This document shows positions 15,812 through 23,167 of a stretch of 23,191 nt of DNA, in pieces (the stretch's first letter is position 1; every line of letters begins with the position of its first letter). Source of the stretch: Verrucomicrobia bacterium UBA3761 (GTDB taxonomy: Bacteria; Verrucomicrobiota; Kiritimatiellia; RFP12; UBA1067); assembly GCA_002371135.1 (NCBI GenBank), contig DFGB01000067.1:65557-88747 (forward strand), written 5' to 3'. The position numbers and the translations under genes were made by a program. The notes beneath the pieces were generated by a model. That model saw only the letters and a list, made by a program, of their open reading frames with translations. It ran no database searches and was not told where the DNA came from.

Positions 15812-15880
15812 AAATTCTAGACGTCCTGGAAGCTCTAGTTTCCCTCTTCTCTCTTCCATCTTCCCCTTTCCCCCCTTCCT
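15808..15880 (+). repeat. CTAG 9-mer array plus CTTCCC-type pyrimidine leader before the A2M gene
   Basis: CTAGAAATT, CTAGACGTC, CTGGAAGCT and CTAGTTTCC occupy 15808-15843 in 9-bp phase. The first CTAG contains the TAG stop of the preceding gene. An almost pure C/T tract of about 40 nt follows to the ATG at 15881, with no SD. The tract resembles the CTTCCCT repeats at the right end of the window. No terminator or promoter is evident, so the two flanking genes may share a transcript. Confidence 0.7.
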
Positions 15881-18800
15881 ATGAAAACGAAAATCCTTGC
15901 ATACTTTGCGGCCGCAATGGCGATAATCGCCGTATGGGGCATCGGCGTCAACATAAAACTCAAAAGCGAGCTTGCCGCGCTGCGCGCAGCATCGGCGGAA
16001 GCAAAGGCGGGACTATCGCTTGAAGAGCCTGACGACGAAATAGCCCGCGCCATCGCAGACGCCAATCCGGACCGTTCTGGCGGTGGCGAAGCCGAGGGTG
16101 CGGCAGTCACGAACGCCGCCCCGACTGTCCTGAAGATCGATGGTCACAAATATTGGAACGGCGACGAGATCGCGCTCTCGTTCAATGCGCGGCCGGACGT
16201 CGATGTCGCGCGGCAGTATATCACCGTCGAGCCGATGCATTCCGGCGCCGCTTCGTTCCGCTACACTACGCCGTTCAACTATCTCATCGACGATTTCGTG
16301 CCGACGATTCGCATCTCGGGCGATTTCGCGTTTCGCACCAATATCACGCTGCGCGTCCGCAAGGGATTCCCCGCCTACGACCACGGTAAAATCCAGCCGC
16401 TTGCCGAGGATTACGTCCTCACGCTCAAGCGCAACGACAGGCCGTGCGATGTGTCGTTCGCCGACAAGGGGCGCTACCTGCCCGCCGGCGGCGACAGGTC
16501 GCTCGCCATCAAGAGCGTCAATGTTGCAAAAATCAGGACGCGCGTCTCGTCCATCCCTGTCGCAAACATCGTGCAGATGCTCTCCCTCGAAGAAGATGCA
16601 TATTCAAACATCCGCAAGAATTGGTGGAGCGACGGGGAGGAGTTTGTGAAAGACCTCTCGGGCGAGCCTGACGAGAAAATCTTCGAACCCGGCGCCGAAC
16701 CGAACGAGGATCATGTTTTTGCGCTTCCGCTTTCCGGGGAGAACGGGCTTTTCTTCGTCGATCTGGCGGCGCTGAAAGCGGACGAAGACGTCGTTTCGCG
16801 CTCCTGCCGTGTTGTCGCGGTCACCGATATCGGCCTAAGCGTCCGTGAGGACGCCGATGGGGTTCTCGTGTGGGCGACGTCTCTCACGACGGGCCTTCCT
16901 GTCGCCGGCGCGCGCATCAACGTTTATTCATCGGCGAACGTCCTCGTATTCACCGGCGTCACGCGCGAAGACGGCCTCTGCCGGCCGGACCGCGTCGCGA
17001 AGGGCAGCCCGTTCGCCGTCGTCGCATCAAGCGCAAACGATACGTCGTTCATCGTGATGCGTCCGTCCATGATGGTGGGCGAGACGCGCGAGGACGGCCA
17101 GGCGCCTTCGTATCTTGACGACAAGGAACTCACGGCGTTCGCGTGGACCGAGCGCGGCATCTACCGCCACGGCGAGAATATCCTCTTCACGGCGCTTGTG
17201 AGGGATTCGCACATGAAGGCGCCGCCGCCGTCGCCGTTTGTCGTAAAGTTGCTCAACCCGTCCTCGCAGGTGTTTGCGGAGAAGACGCTCATGAGCGACG
17301 AATCCGGGATGATCGCCTGCGAAGACATTGCGATCCCGGAGGACCAGCCGAGCGGCGGGTGGACGTTCCTTGTCACGACGCCCGGCGCGCATGGCGTGTC
17401 GCTTGCGACGCGCGATGTGAAGATCGAGGAATTCGCGCCGCCGCAGATTCGCGTCAAAGTCAAGGGCGCCGAAGGCGTCCGGCCGCACGAGTTCACATTC
17501 AAAGTAAGCGCAGAGCATCTCTACGGCGGGGCTGCGAAGTCTCTCAAGAGCGAGGCTGCGGTCGTCTTCGAGGATGTGCCGTTCGCGCCGCGCGACTGGA
17601 AGGGCTACACGTTCGGCAGCGAAGATCGCTCTCTCTCGCCTTCATACCGCCGCGTCGGCTCTGCGGTGCTCGACGAGAATGGCGCGCATGAATACGCCGC
17701 GCCGCTCTGGGCCGCGAGCGGACTGCCTGCAGCCGCGGTCCGCGCCACATGCGAGGGGACGGTGTTCGAAGACGGCGGCCGCCCCGCCACCGCGCGCGAT
17801 TCCGTCGTTCTCCACTACTACCCGTACTACATCGGCTCCACGCTTTCCTCGTGGGTCAAGAAGCCCGAATCCGGCTACCCCGAGATTCCCGTCGCCTGCG
17901 TCCTTCCAAACGGCCGCATGCTGGAAGAGCCCATGCATCTCAAGGCGAAAATCGAGCGCGTCGATAGCGTCTTCTCGTACCGTCGCGGCGAAAACGGCTG
18001 GGCGACGTGGGATACCGAGCGCGTGCGCAGCGTCGTCGCAGAGGGTATTGAATTTACGACCGCCGTCGGCGAGCCCACCCGCCTGACGCTGCGCCTGGAG
18101 GATTGCGCCGATTACGTCCTCACCATCTACGACCCGGAAAGCGAAGTCGCGTACTCCAAAGCGTTCTACTACAGCGACTGGGGCGATGAAGGAGTGCGTG
18201 CGTCGCTCTCCGCCCCGGAACGCGTTTCGCTCGTGCCGGACAAGGCCATCTACCGCCCCGGCGACACGCCGCGCCTCGTCGTCAAGTCGCCATTCACCGG
18301 CAACGCGCTTCTCACCGTCGCGCACAAGAGCATAATCCACCGCGAGGTAATCGCGCTCACGAACGCGACGAGCGAAGTCGCGCTGCCGGCGGCGACGGCA
18401 GCGTGGTGGCCGTCGGTGGACGTCGCCGTCTCCGTCGTCCACGGCGTCGAGGCGGGCGAGCGCCATCTCGCCGTCCGCGCGCATGGAGAAACGATGCTCG
18501 CCGTCCGGCCGCTCGAACATGAACTCAATGTCGAGGTCGATGCGAAGGTATCGCTCGAAGGCGACGCTGGCGCACGCGTCGCGGTCGACCTTGCGACGCC
18601 CGGTTTTGATGGCGAGGCGACCGCCGTCGTGACGCTCGTCGACGAGGGCATAAATCTCCTGACTGACGAGAAAGTCCCGGATCCTGTCGCCTCGCTCTCC
18701 GAGGTGCGCTCGGCCCGCTTTGCGCTCTACGATCTATATCACCGCCTCCTGCCGATCATTGGCGACGACATTCTGCGTGCGAGCGGCGTTAAGACAGGCG

Positions 18801-20755
18801 GCGGCTTTGGCGCGGAGTTGCTTTCCCGCGTGAGCCCGGTGCCTACGCGTCGCTTCAAACCGCTTGCGCTCTGGCAGCGCGAAGTGAAGATCTCCGGCGG
18901 CGCGGGAAGAGTCGAGTTCGCCTTGCCCGAGTTCGTCGGCGAGGTGCGCGTGACGGCGCTCGTCTATACATCCTGCGCCACAGGCGCGGCGGCGGTCCGC
19001 CGCAAAGTCTCGCCGAAAATCATCGTTCAGCCCGATGCCCCTCGCTTCGTCGCGCCGGGCGACAGGTTCGAGGTGGCCCTCCCGATACGCAACAGAAGCG
19101 GCGATGCGGCCGAAATCTCTTACTCCGTGGCCGCCAAGGGCGCAGTTTCGCTCGTTGGCGATGCATCCGGTGCGCTGAGCCTCGCGGACGATGACCAGAT
19201 CGTCGTTCGCATCAACGCCGTCGCGGGCGAAGCGTATGGCGAAGGCGAACTCGTGTTCACCGTCGAGGGTGCCGGCGAGAAGCATGTTCGCTCAATCAGC
19301 CTCCCCGTCCGCCCGGCGGCGGGATGGGTCGAAACCGCCGGCGTCGAACGCCTCGCGCCCGGCAAGTCTTTCAAGCTTGGCGCCGCATCGCCGCTCGACC
19401 GCGTTTCGTATTCCGTTTCCAAGTCTCCTCTCACCCAACTCGCCGGCGCGCTCCAGTGGCTTGCCGACTATCCACATGGATGCCTTGAGCAGACCGCCTC
19501 GCGCATTTTCCCGCTCGTCACCGCCCAGGGCATTTTGAATTCCGTCGAGGGCGTCGTCATCTCCAACCGCGAGGACTACGTGAAGGCCGGCGTCAGGCGC
19601 GTCGAATCGATGGTGCGCGCCAACGATTTCACGATGTGGCCGGACTGCAACTGTGCTCCGTGGGACCGCGAATATTCGCTTTATGCCGTCCACTTCCTCA
19701 TCGAGGCGAAGAAGAACGGTGTTGAACTCAACCCCGTCGCCCAGAAGCAGGTTATGCGCTTCATGCAGACGTGGGCGAGGTCGTCGAACGACAGCGTCTC
19801 GGCCTACGCCTGCCACAACCTCGCGCTCGCCGGATCCCCCGACATGGATAGAATGCTCGCGCTCTACGACAAGCGCGAAAAACTCTCCCAGCTCGACCGC
19901 GCCCGCCTCCTTCGCGCGTTCATCGCGGCGAACGACCCGAAACGCGCCGCCACGCTCGCCGCGTCCCTCGTTGCGCCCTCAAGCGTCAAGGAAGCCGCGT
20001 TCACGCTCCTCGCGCTCCTTGAAATGGACCCGGACGACAAGCAAATCCCGTCGCTCGTCGCCTACCTGCTGAACAATCGCGACGCGCAGCGTTTCAGCTG
20101 GGGCACGACATCCTCCAACGCCCACGCGCTTCTTGCGCTCGGCGCGTATTATTCGCGCATGGGAGCCGGAGTGAAGGCGTCCGCCGCCGGCGGCGCGCCG
20201 GTTGCAAAGCGTCTCGACGACGGCTCGGTCGAGTTCTACAATCCCGGGCCCGGCGAAGCGTTCGCTTTCTGGCGCAAGCTCTCGATTCCCGATCCTGCGA
20301 CGATCACCAACTCCTCAAGCGTCCTTTCCATAGAGCGCACGTGGCGCACCACGGATGGCGACATTGCAGATCTCGGCAATTTGACCCGCGGCGAGGCGCT
20401 CGTCTGTGAAATTGCAATAACTTCGTCCGAGGCGCGCGAGTTCTCGGACTTGGTGATAGAAGACCTCTTCCCCGGCGCCTTCGAGCCCATCCATTCCCCG
20501 ATCGATACCAGCCTCTATCCCTGGGTCGGCGCGGACGATCAAGACTGGGTGATGCGCTCCGACGCGCGCGACGACAGGATGCTCGTCTTCTCCAAGGCCT
20601 TCAGTGCGAAGGTGGGCGAGAAGTTCGTCTTCCGCTACCCGGTCCGCGTCGTCGGCGCTGGAGAGTTCATCCTCCCGGCCTGTACGGTCGAAGCGATGTA
20701 CGCGCCGGAACTTCGCGCCTCCACCGCCACGGGCAGGATAAAGATCGAGAAGTGA
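15881..20755 (+). CDS. Bacterial alpha-2-macroglobulin family protein with thioester motif
   Basis: 1624 residues, similar to bacterial alpha-2-macroglobulins. An N-terminal signal-anchor (about 5-24) lacks a lipobox Cys, unlike lipoprotein homologues such as E. coli YfhM. A chain of macroglobulin (MG) domains follows, with the conserved VTLVDEGINLLT (about 918-929) and PRFVAPGDRFEVALPIRNRS. The thioester domain carries YPHGCLEQTASRIFPLV with Cys1201-Leu-Glu-Gln1204, the CxEQ thioester expected to trap attacking proteases covalently. The C-terminal receptor-binding-like domain ends the protein. It probably sits in the periplasm anchored to the inner membrane, protecting against host or competitor proteases. 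It follows the VIT/DUF2135 gene in the same direction, and no pbpC neighbour is present. Confidence 0.95.
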   Translation: MKTKILAYFAAAMAIIAVWGIGVNIKLKSELAALRAASAEAKAGLSLEEPDDEIARAIADANPDRSGGGEAEGAAVTNAAPTVLKIDGHKYWNGDEIALSFNARPDVDVARQYITVEPMHSGAASFRYTTPFNYLIDDFVPTIRISGDFAFRTNITLRVRKGFPAYDHGKIQPLAEDYVLTLKRNDRPCDVSFADKGRYLPAGGDRSLAIKSVNVAKIRTRVSSIPVANIVQMLSLEEDAYSNIRKNWWSDGEEFVKDLSGEPDEKIFEPGAEPNEDHVFALPLSGENGLFFVDLAALKADEDVVSRSCRVVAVTDIGLSVREDADGVLVWATSLTTGLPVAGARINVYSSANVLVFTGVTREDGLCRPDRVAKGSPFAVVASSANDTSFIVMRPSMMVGETREDGQAPSYLDDKELTAFAWTERGIYRHGENILFTALVRDSHMKAPPPSPFVVKLLNPSSQVFAEKTLMSDESGMIACEDIAIPEDQPSGGWTFLVTTPGAHGVSLATRDVKIEEFAPPQIRVKVKGAEGVRPHEFTFKVSAEHLYGGAAKSLKSEAAVVFEDVPFAPRDWKGYTFGSEDRSLSPSYRRVGSAVLDENGAHEYAAPLWAASGLPAAAVRATCEGTVFEDGGRPATARDSVVLHYYPYYIGSTLSSWVKKPESGYPEIPVACVLPNGRMLEEPMHLKAKIERVDSVFSYRRGENGWATWDTERVRSVVAEGIEFTTAVGEPTRLTLRLEDCADYVLTIYDPESEVAYSKAFYYSDWGDEGVRASLSAPERVSLVPDKAIYRPGDTPRLVVKSPFTGNALLTVAHKSIIHREVIALTNATSEVALPAATAAWWPSVDVAVSVVHGVEAGERHLAVRAHGETMLAVRPLEHELNVEVDAKVSLEGDAGARVAVDLATPGFDGEATAVVTLVDEGINLLTDEKVPDPVASLSEVRSARFALYDLYHRLLPIIGDDILRASGVKTGGGFGAELLSRVSPVPTRRFKPLALWQREVKISGGAGRVEFALPEFVGEVRVTALVYTSCATGAAAVRRKVSPKIIVQPDAPRFVAPGDRFEVALPIRNRSGDAAEISYSVAAKGAVSLVGDASGALSLADDDQIVVRINAVAGEAYGEGELVFTVEGAGEKHVRSISLPVRPAAGWVETAGVERLAPGKSFKLGAASPLDRVSYSVSKSPLTQLAGALQWLADYPHGCLEQTASRIFPLVTAQGILNSVEGVVISNREDYVKAGVRRVESMVRANDFTMWPDCNCAPWDREYSLYAVHFLIEAKKNGVELNPVAQKQVMRFMQTWARSSNDSVSAYACHNLALAGSPDMDRMLALYDKREKLSQLDRARLLRAFIAANDPKRAATLAASLVAPSSVKEAAFTLLALLEMDPDDKQIPSLVAYLLNNRDAQRFSWGTTSSNAHALLALGAYYSRMGAGVKASAAGGAPVAKRLDDGSVEFYNPGPGEAFAFWRKLSIPDPATITNSSSVLSIERTWRTTDGDIADLGNLTRGEALVCEIAITSSEAREFSDLVIEDLFPGAFEPIHSPIDTSLYPWVGADDQDWVMRSDARDDRMLVFSKAFSAKVGEKFVFRYPVRVVGAGEFILPACTVEAMYAPELRASTATGRIKIEK

Positions 20756-20759
20756 AGCA

Positions 20760-20774
20760 AGGGAAAAATTCCCT
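20760..20774. terminator. Small inverted repeat between convergent genes
   Basis: AGGGAA (20760-20765) and TTCCCT (20769-20774) form a 6-bp stem around AAA in the 25-bp gap between the A2M stop and the EF-G stop. It is symmetrical and could slow transcription from both sides, but it is short, not GC-rich and lacks a clear U tract. It is only a weak bidirectional terminator candidate. Confidence 0.35.
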
Positions 20775-20780
20775 GTTCCC

Positions 20781-22853
20781 TCATCGTGCCAATATTTCTT
20801 CGCGGACGGCTTTGGGGGCGAGTTCGAACGCGTCCGGCTCCATCGAATAGGAGGCGCGGCCTTTTGTGAGCGAACGTATCGCCGTAGAGTAGCCGAAGAG
20901 TTTCGAGAGCGGGACGCGGGCGTGGACGATTTGCATGTCGCCCCGCATATCCATGTCGAGGACCGTGCCGCGGCGGGCGTTGAGGTCGCCCAGGATTTCG
21001 CCCACGGATTCAGGCGGCGTCGTAATCTCGAGCTTCATGATTGGCTCGAGGAACTCCGGCGCCGCGGCTTCGGCCGCTTCGCGGAAGCCCATCATCGCCG
21101 CCGAACGAAACGCCACTTCGTCCGAAACCTCCGGGTCGACGAGCGTCGCGCTGACGCATTCGACTTCGATATCGGTCATCGGGAAGCGGGCGAGGACGCC
21201 GGTCGCGATGCCGTCCGAGAGACCTTGCTCGATGCATTCGAGGAGGTGCTTGTCGGGGACGGTGTTGCGGACCTCGCGCGAGAGGACGATGTTCCTGCCC
21301 TTGCCGCGTTCCAGCGGACGCACTGCGATATCAAGGCCGACGGCGTGGCGCTTGCCGCCGAGCTCGCGGTCGAACATGAACGAAGTGTGCGCTTCCTTCG
21401 TAATCGTCTCCACGTAGGAGACCATGGGCTTGCCGGTGTTGGCGGCGCATTTGAATTCGCGTTTCAGGCGGTCGACGAGGATTTCGAGGTGCAGCTCTCC
21501 CATTCCGGAGAGGATCGTCTGGCCCGTCTCTTCATCCTCGCGGAACTGGCAGGTCGGGTCTTCGGCGGCGAGCGCCTGCATGGAAGCGACCAGTTTATCC
21601 TTGTCGGCGCTCGATTTCGGTTCGATCGCCATGAACATGACAGGCTGCGGGGCGGTGATGCGCTCGAGGTGGCAAGGCTTCATTTCAGAGCAGAGCGTAT
21701 CGCCCGTGGTGCATTCCTTGAGGCCCACGACGGCGCCGATGTCGCCCGCCTTGAGCTCGTCGGTCTCCTGCTGGGCGTCGGCGAAGAGGCGGACGATTTT
21801 CATGATGCGCTCGCGCTTCTTCGTCCTCGGATTGTAGGCGTTGGCGCCTTTTTTCAGTACGCCGCCGTATACGCGCACGAAGAAGAGCCGCCCGACGTAC
21901 GGGTCGGTGGAAATCTTGAAGACGAGGGCGGTCAGGAGTTCCGAGACGTCCTGCTTGCGTACGACCGCGTTGCCCGTCTTGAGGTCAGTGGCCGCGACGG
22001 GCGGGCGGTCCGCGGGCGACGGCAGAAATTCGCAGATTGCGTCGAGAAGCGGCTGGACGCCTTTGTCGCGCAGCGAAGTCCCGCACAGGACCGGCACCAT
22101 CTTGCCCGCGACGACGAGGCGGCGGATGGCGGGGACGAGCTCCTCGTTCGTCAAATCGCCTTTTTCCAGATACGCCTCCATTACGCCTTCATCGAGGTCG
22201 GCCACCTTTTCGACGAGCTCGGCGCGGGCGAGCTCGGCATCGTCCTTGAGCTCCGCCGGTATTTCGCCGACGGTGAAGTTCTTGCCGTCCGTCGCTTCGT
22301 CGTATACAATCCCCTTCATGGAAAGGAGGTCCACGACGCCCTTGAACGATTCCTCGCGACCGATCGGCAGTTCCAGCGGCACGGCGTTCGCTTTGAGCTT
22401 CGTTCGCAGTTCTTCCACGACGCGCTGGAAATCGGCGCCCATGCGGTCCATCTTGTTGATGAACGCGAGGCGCGGCACGTTGTAGCGGTCGGCCTGCCGC
22501 CACACGGTCTCGGACTGCGGCTGCACGCCGCCCACGGCGCAGAAAACGCACACCGCGCCGTCCAAGACGCGAAGCGACCGCTCCACCTCCATCGTGAAGT
22601 CCACATGTCCGGGCGTGTCGATTATGTTGATCGACTTGCCTTTCCATTCGCACGAAATCGCGGCGGATTGGATCGTTATGCCGCGTTCGCGTTCCTGGAC
22701 CATGAAGTCGGTCGTCGTATTGCCGTCGTGGACGTCGCCGTGCTTGTGTATCTTGCCGGTGTAGAATAGGATGCGCTCGGTGGTTGTGGTCTTGCCGGCG
22801 TCGATGTGCGCAACGATGCCGATGTTGCGCAGGTTGGATAGGTCGCTTGTCAT
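20781..22853 (-). CDS. Elongation factor G homologue, possibly an EF-G2-type paralogue
   Basis: 690 residues with all GTPase motifs: AHIDAGKTT (15-23), RGITI, DTPGH, NKMD and domain II onward, including TGQTILSGMGELHLEILVDR. It is a translational GTPase acting on the ribosome with the five-domain EF-G layout. Domain IV is atypical. The usual SGGRGQYGHV loop is replaced by RELGGKRHAVGL (LGGKRH at 498-503). The tip loop that in E. coli reads GSYHDVDSSE, with His583, is four residues shorter (LVDPEVSDE, 571-579) and lacks that His. The GYSTAIRSLTKGR segment replaces the usual GYAT(D/Q)LRS. By memory this resembles mitochondrial EFG2/spdEFG2, which act in recycling rather than translocation. A diverged main EF-G cannot be excluded. 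The mRNA appears nearly leaderless. Confidence 0.9.
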   Translation of the reverse strand: MTSDLSNLRNIGIVAHIDAGKTTTTERILFYTGKIHKHGDVHDGNTTTDFMVQERERGITIQSAAISCEWKGKSINIIDTPGHVDFTMEVERSLRVLDGAVCVFCAVGGVQPQSETVWRQADRYNVPRLAFINKMDRMGADFQRVVEELRTKLKANAVPLELPIGREESFKGVVDLLSMKGIVYDEATDGKNFTVGEIPAELKDDAELARAELVEKVADLDEGVMEAYLEKGDLTNEELVPAIRRLVVAGKMVPVLCGTSLRDKGVQPLLDAICEFLPSPADRPPVAATDLKTGNAVVRKQDVSELLTALVFKISTDPYVGRLFFVRVYGGVLKKGANAYNPRTKKRERIMKIVRLFADAQQETDELKAGDIGAVVGLKECTTGDTLCSEMKPCHLERITAPQPVMFMAIEPKSSADKDKLVASMQALAAEDPTCQFREDEETGQTILSGMGELHLEILVDRLKREFKCAANTGKPMVSYVETITKEAHTSFMFDRELGGKRHAVGLDIAVRPLERGKGRNIVLSREVRNTVPDKHLLECIEQGLSDGIATGVLARFPMTDIEVECVSATLVDPEVSDEVAFRSAAMMGFREAAEAAAPEFLEPIMKLEITTPPESVGEILGDLNARRGTVLDMDMRGDMQIVHARVPLSKLFGYSTAIRSLTKGRASYSMEPDAFELAPKAVREEILAR

Positions 22854-22864
22854 AACGGACGGGT

Positions 22865-22894
22865 ATTATAACATTTGCCGCCCTCGCAGGTCAA
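22865..22894 (-). promoter_or_regulatory. Promoter of the EF-G gene
   Basis: On the minus strand TTGACC (22894-22889), an 18-bp spacer and TATAAT (22870-22865) with a TGT extension just upstream. Only 11 nt separate the -10 box from the ATG at 22853, so transcription should begin about 4-6 nt before the start codon and no SD can be present in the transcript. Confidence 0.85.
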
Positions 22895-22951
22895 GCGCAA
22901 CGCGCGGTCGGTCCAGCCATAAATGAACGCAAAGAGAAGCCGCCCTGATAT

Positions 22952-23103
22952 CATACCTATGACTTGCCAGTTTGATACCTATGACTTGCCAGTTTCATAC
23001 CTATGACTTTCCTGATTGATACCTATGACTTTCCTGATTGATACCTATGACTTTCCGGATTGACAGGTATGACTTGGAATTTGACAGGTATGACTTGCGG
23101 TTT
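22952..23103. repeat. Seven tandem 21-22 bp repeats
   Basis: Seven head-to-tail units begin at 22952, 22974, 22996, 23018, 23040, 23062 and 23083. The first five are 22 bp and the last two are 21 bp. The core TATGACTT is in every unit; units 1-5 start (C/G)ATACC and units 6-7 start GACAGG. Variants change stepwise along the array (GCCAGTTT in units 1-2, TTCCTGATT in 3-4, TTCCGGATT in 5). The length is not a multiple of three and there are no unique spacers. The surrounding gap 22895-22951 shows nothing else. The array lies about 57 bp upstream of the EF-G -35 box. It could be iterons, an activator array, or transposase-binding repeats of an IS21- or Tn7-like end. Confidence 0.85.
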
Positions 23104-23125
23104 GGTCTCGGGAGACTTGCCGCTT

Positions 23126-23167
23126 CTTCCCTCTTCCCTCTTCCCTCTTCCCTCTTCCCTCTTCCCT
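23126..23167 (+). repeat. Six perfect CTTCCCT repeats
   Basis: The 7-mer CTTCCCT is repeated six times without error in an all-pyrimidine tract on the plus strand. Similar C/T tracts directly precede plus-strand start codons at 13280 and 15881, so this may be the leader of a rightward gene just beyond the window. A small GTCTC-GG-GAGAC palindrome lies at 23105-23116. Nothing recognisable fills 23168-23191. Confidence 0.85.

Noticed and set aside
20760..20774. Strong bidirectional terminator between the A2M and EF-G genes
   Set aside because: The 6-bp AT-containing stem without U tracts is too weak for more than a low-confidence entry.
20922..22769. Long plus-strand open frame (615 codons) opposite the EF-G gene
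   Set aside because: EF-G is unmistakable on the minus strand. The antisense frame comes from GC-rich codon bias, and its Arg/His/Asp-rich product matches no family.
22923..23005. Short open frame (27 codons) running into the tandem repeats
   Set aside because: There is no RBS, and the repeat length of 22 bp breaks frame each unit, so coding selection is unlikely.
22952..23103. CRISPR array
   Set aside because: The repeats abut one another without unique spacers, and no cas genes are present.
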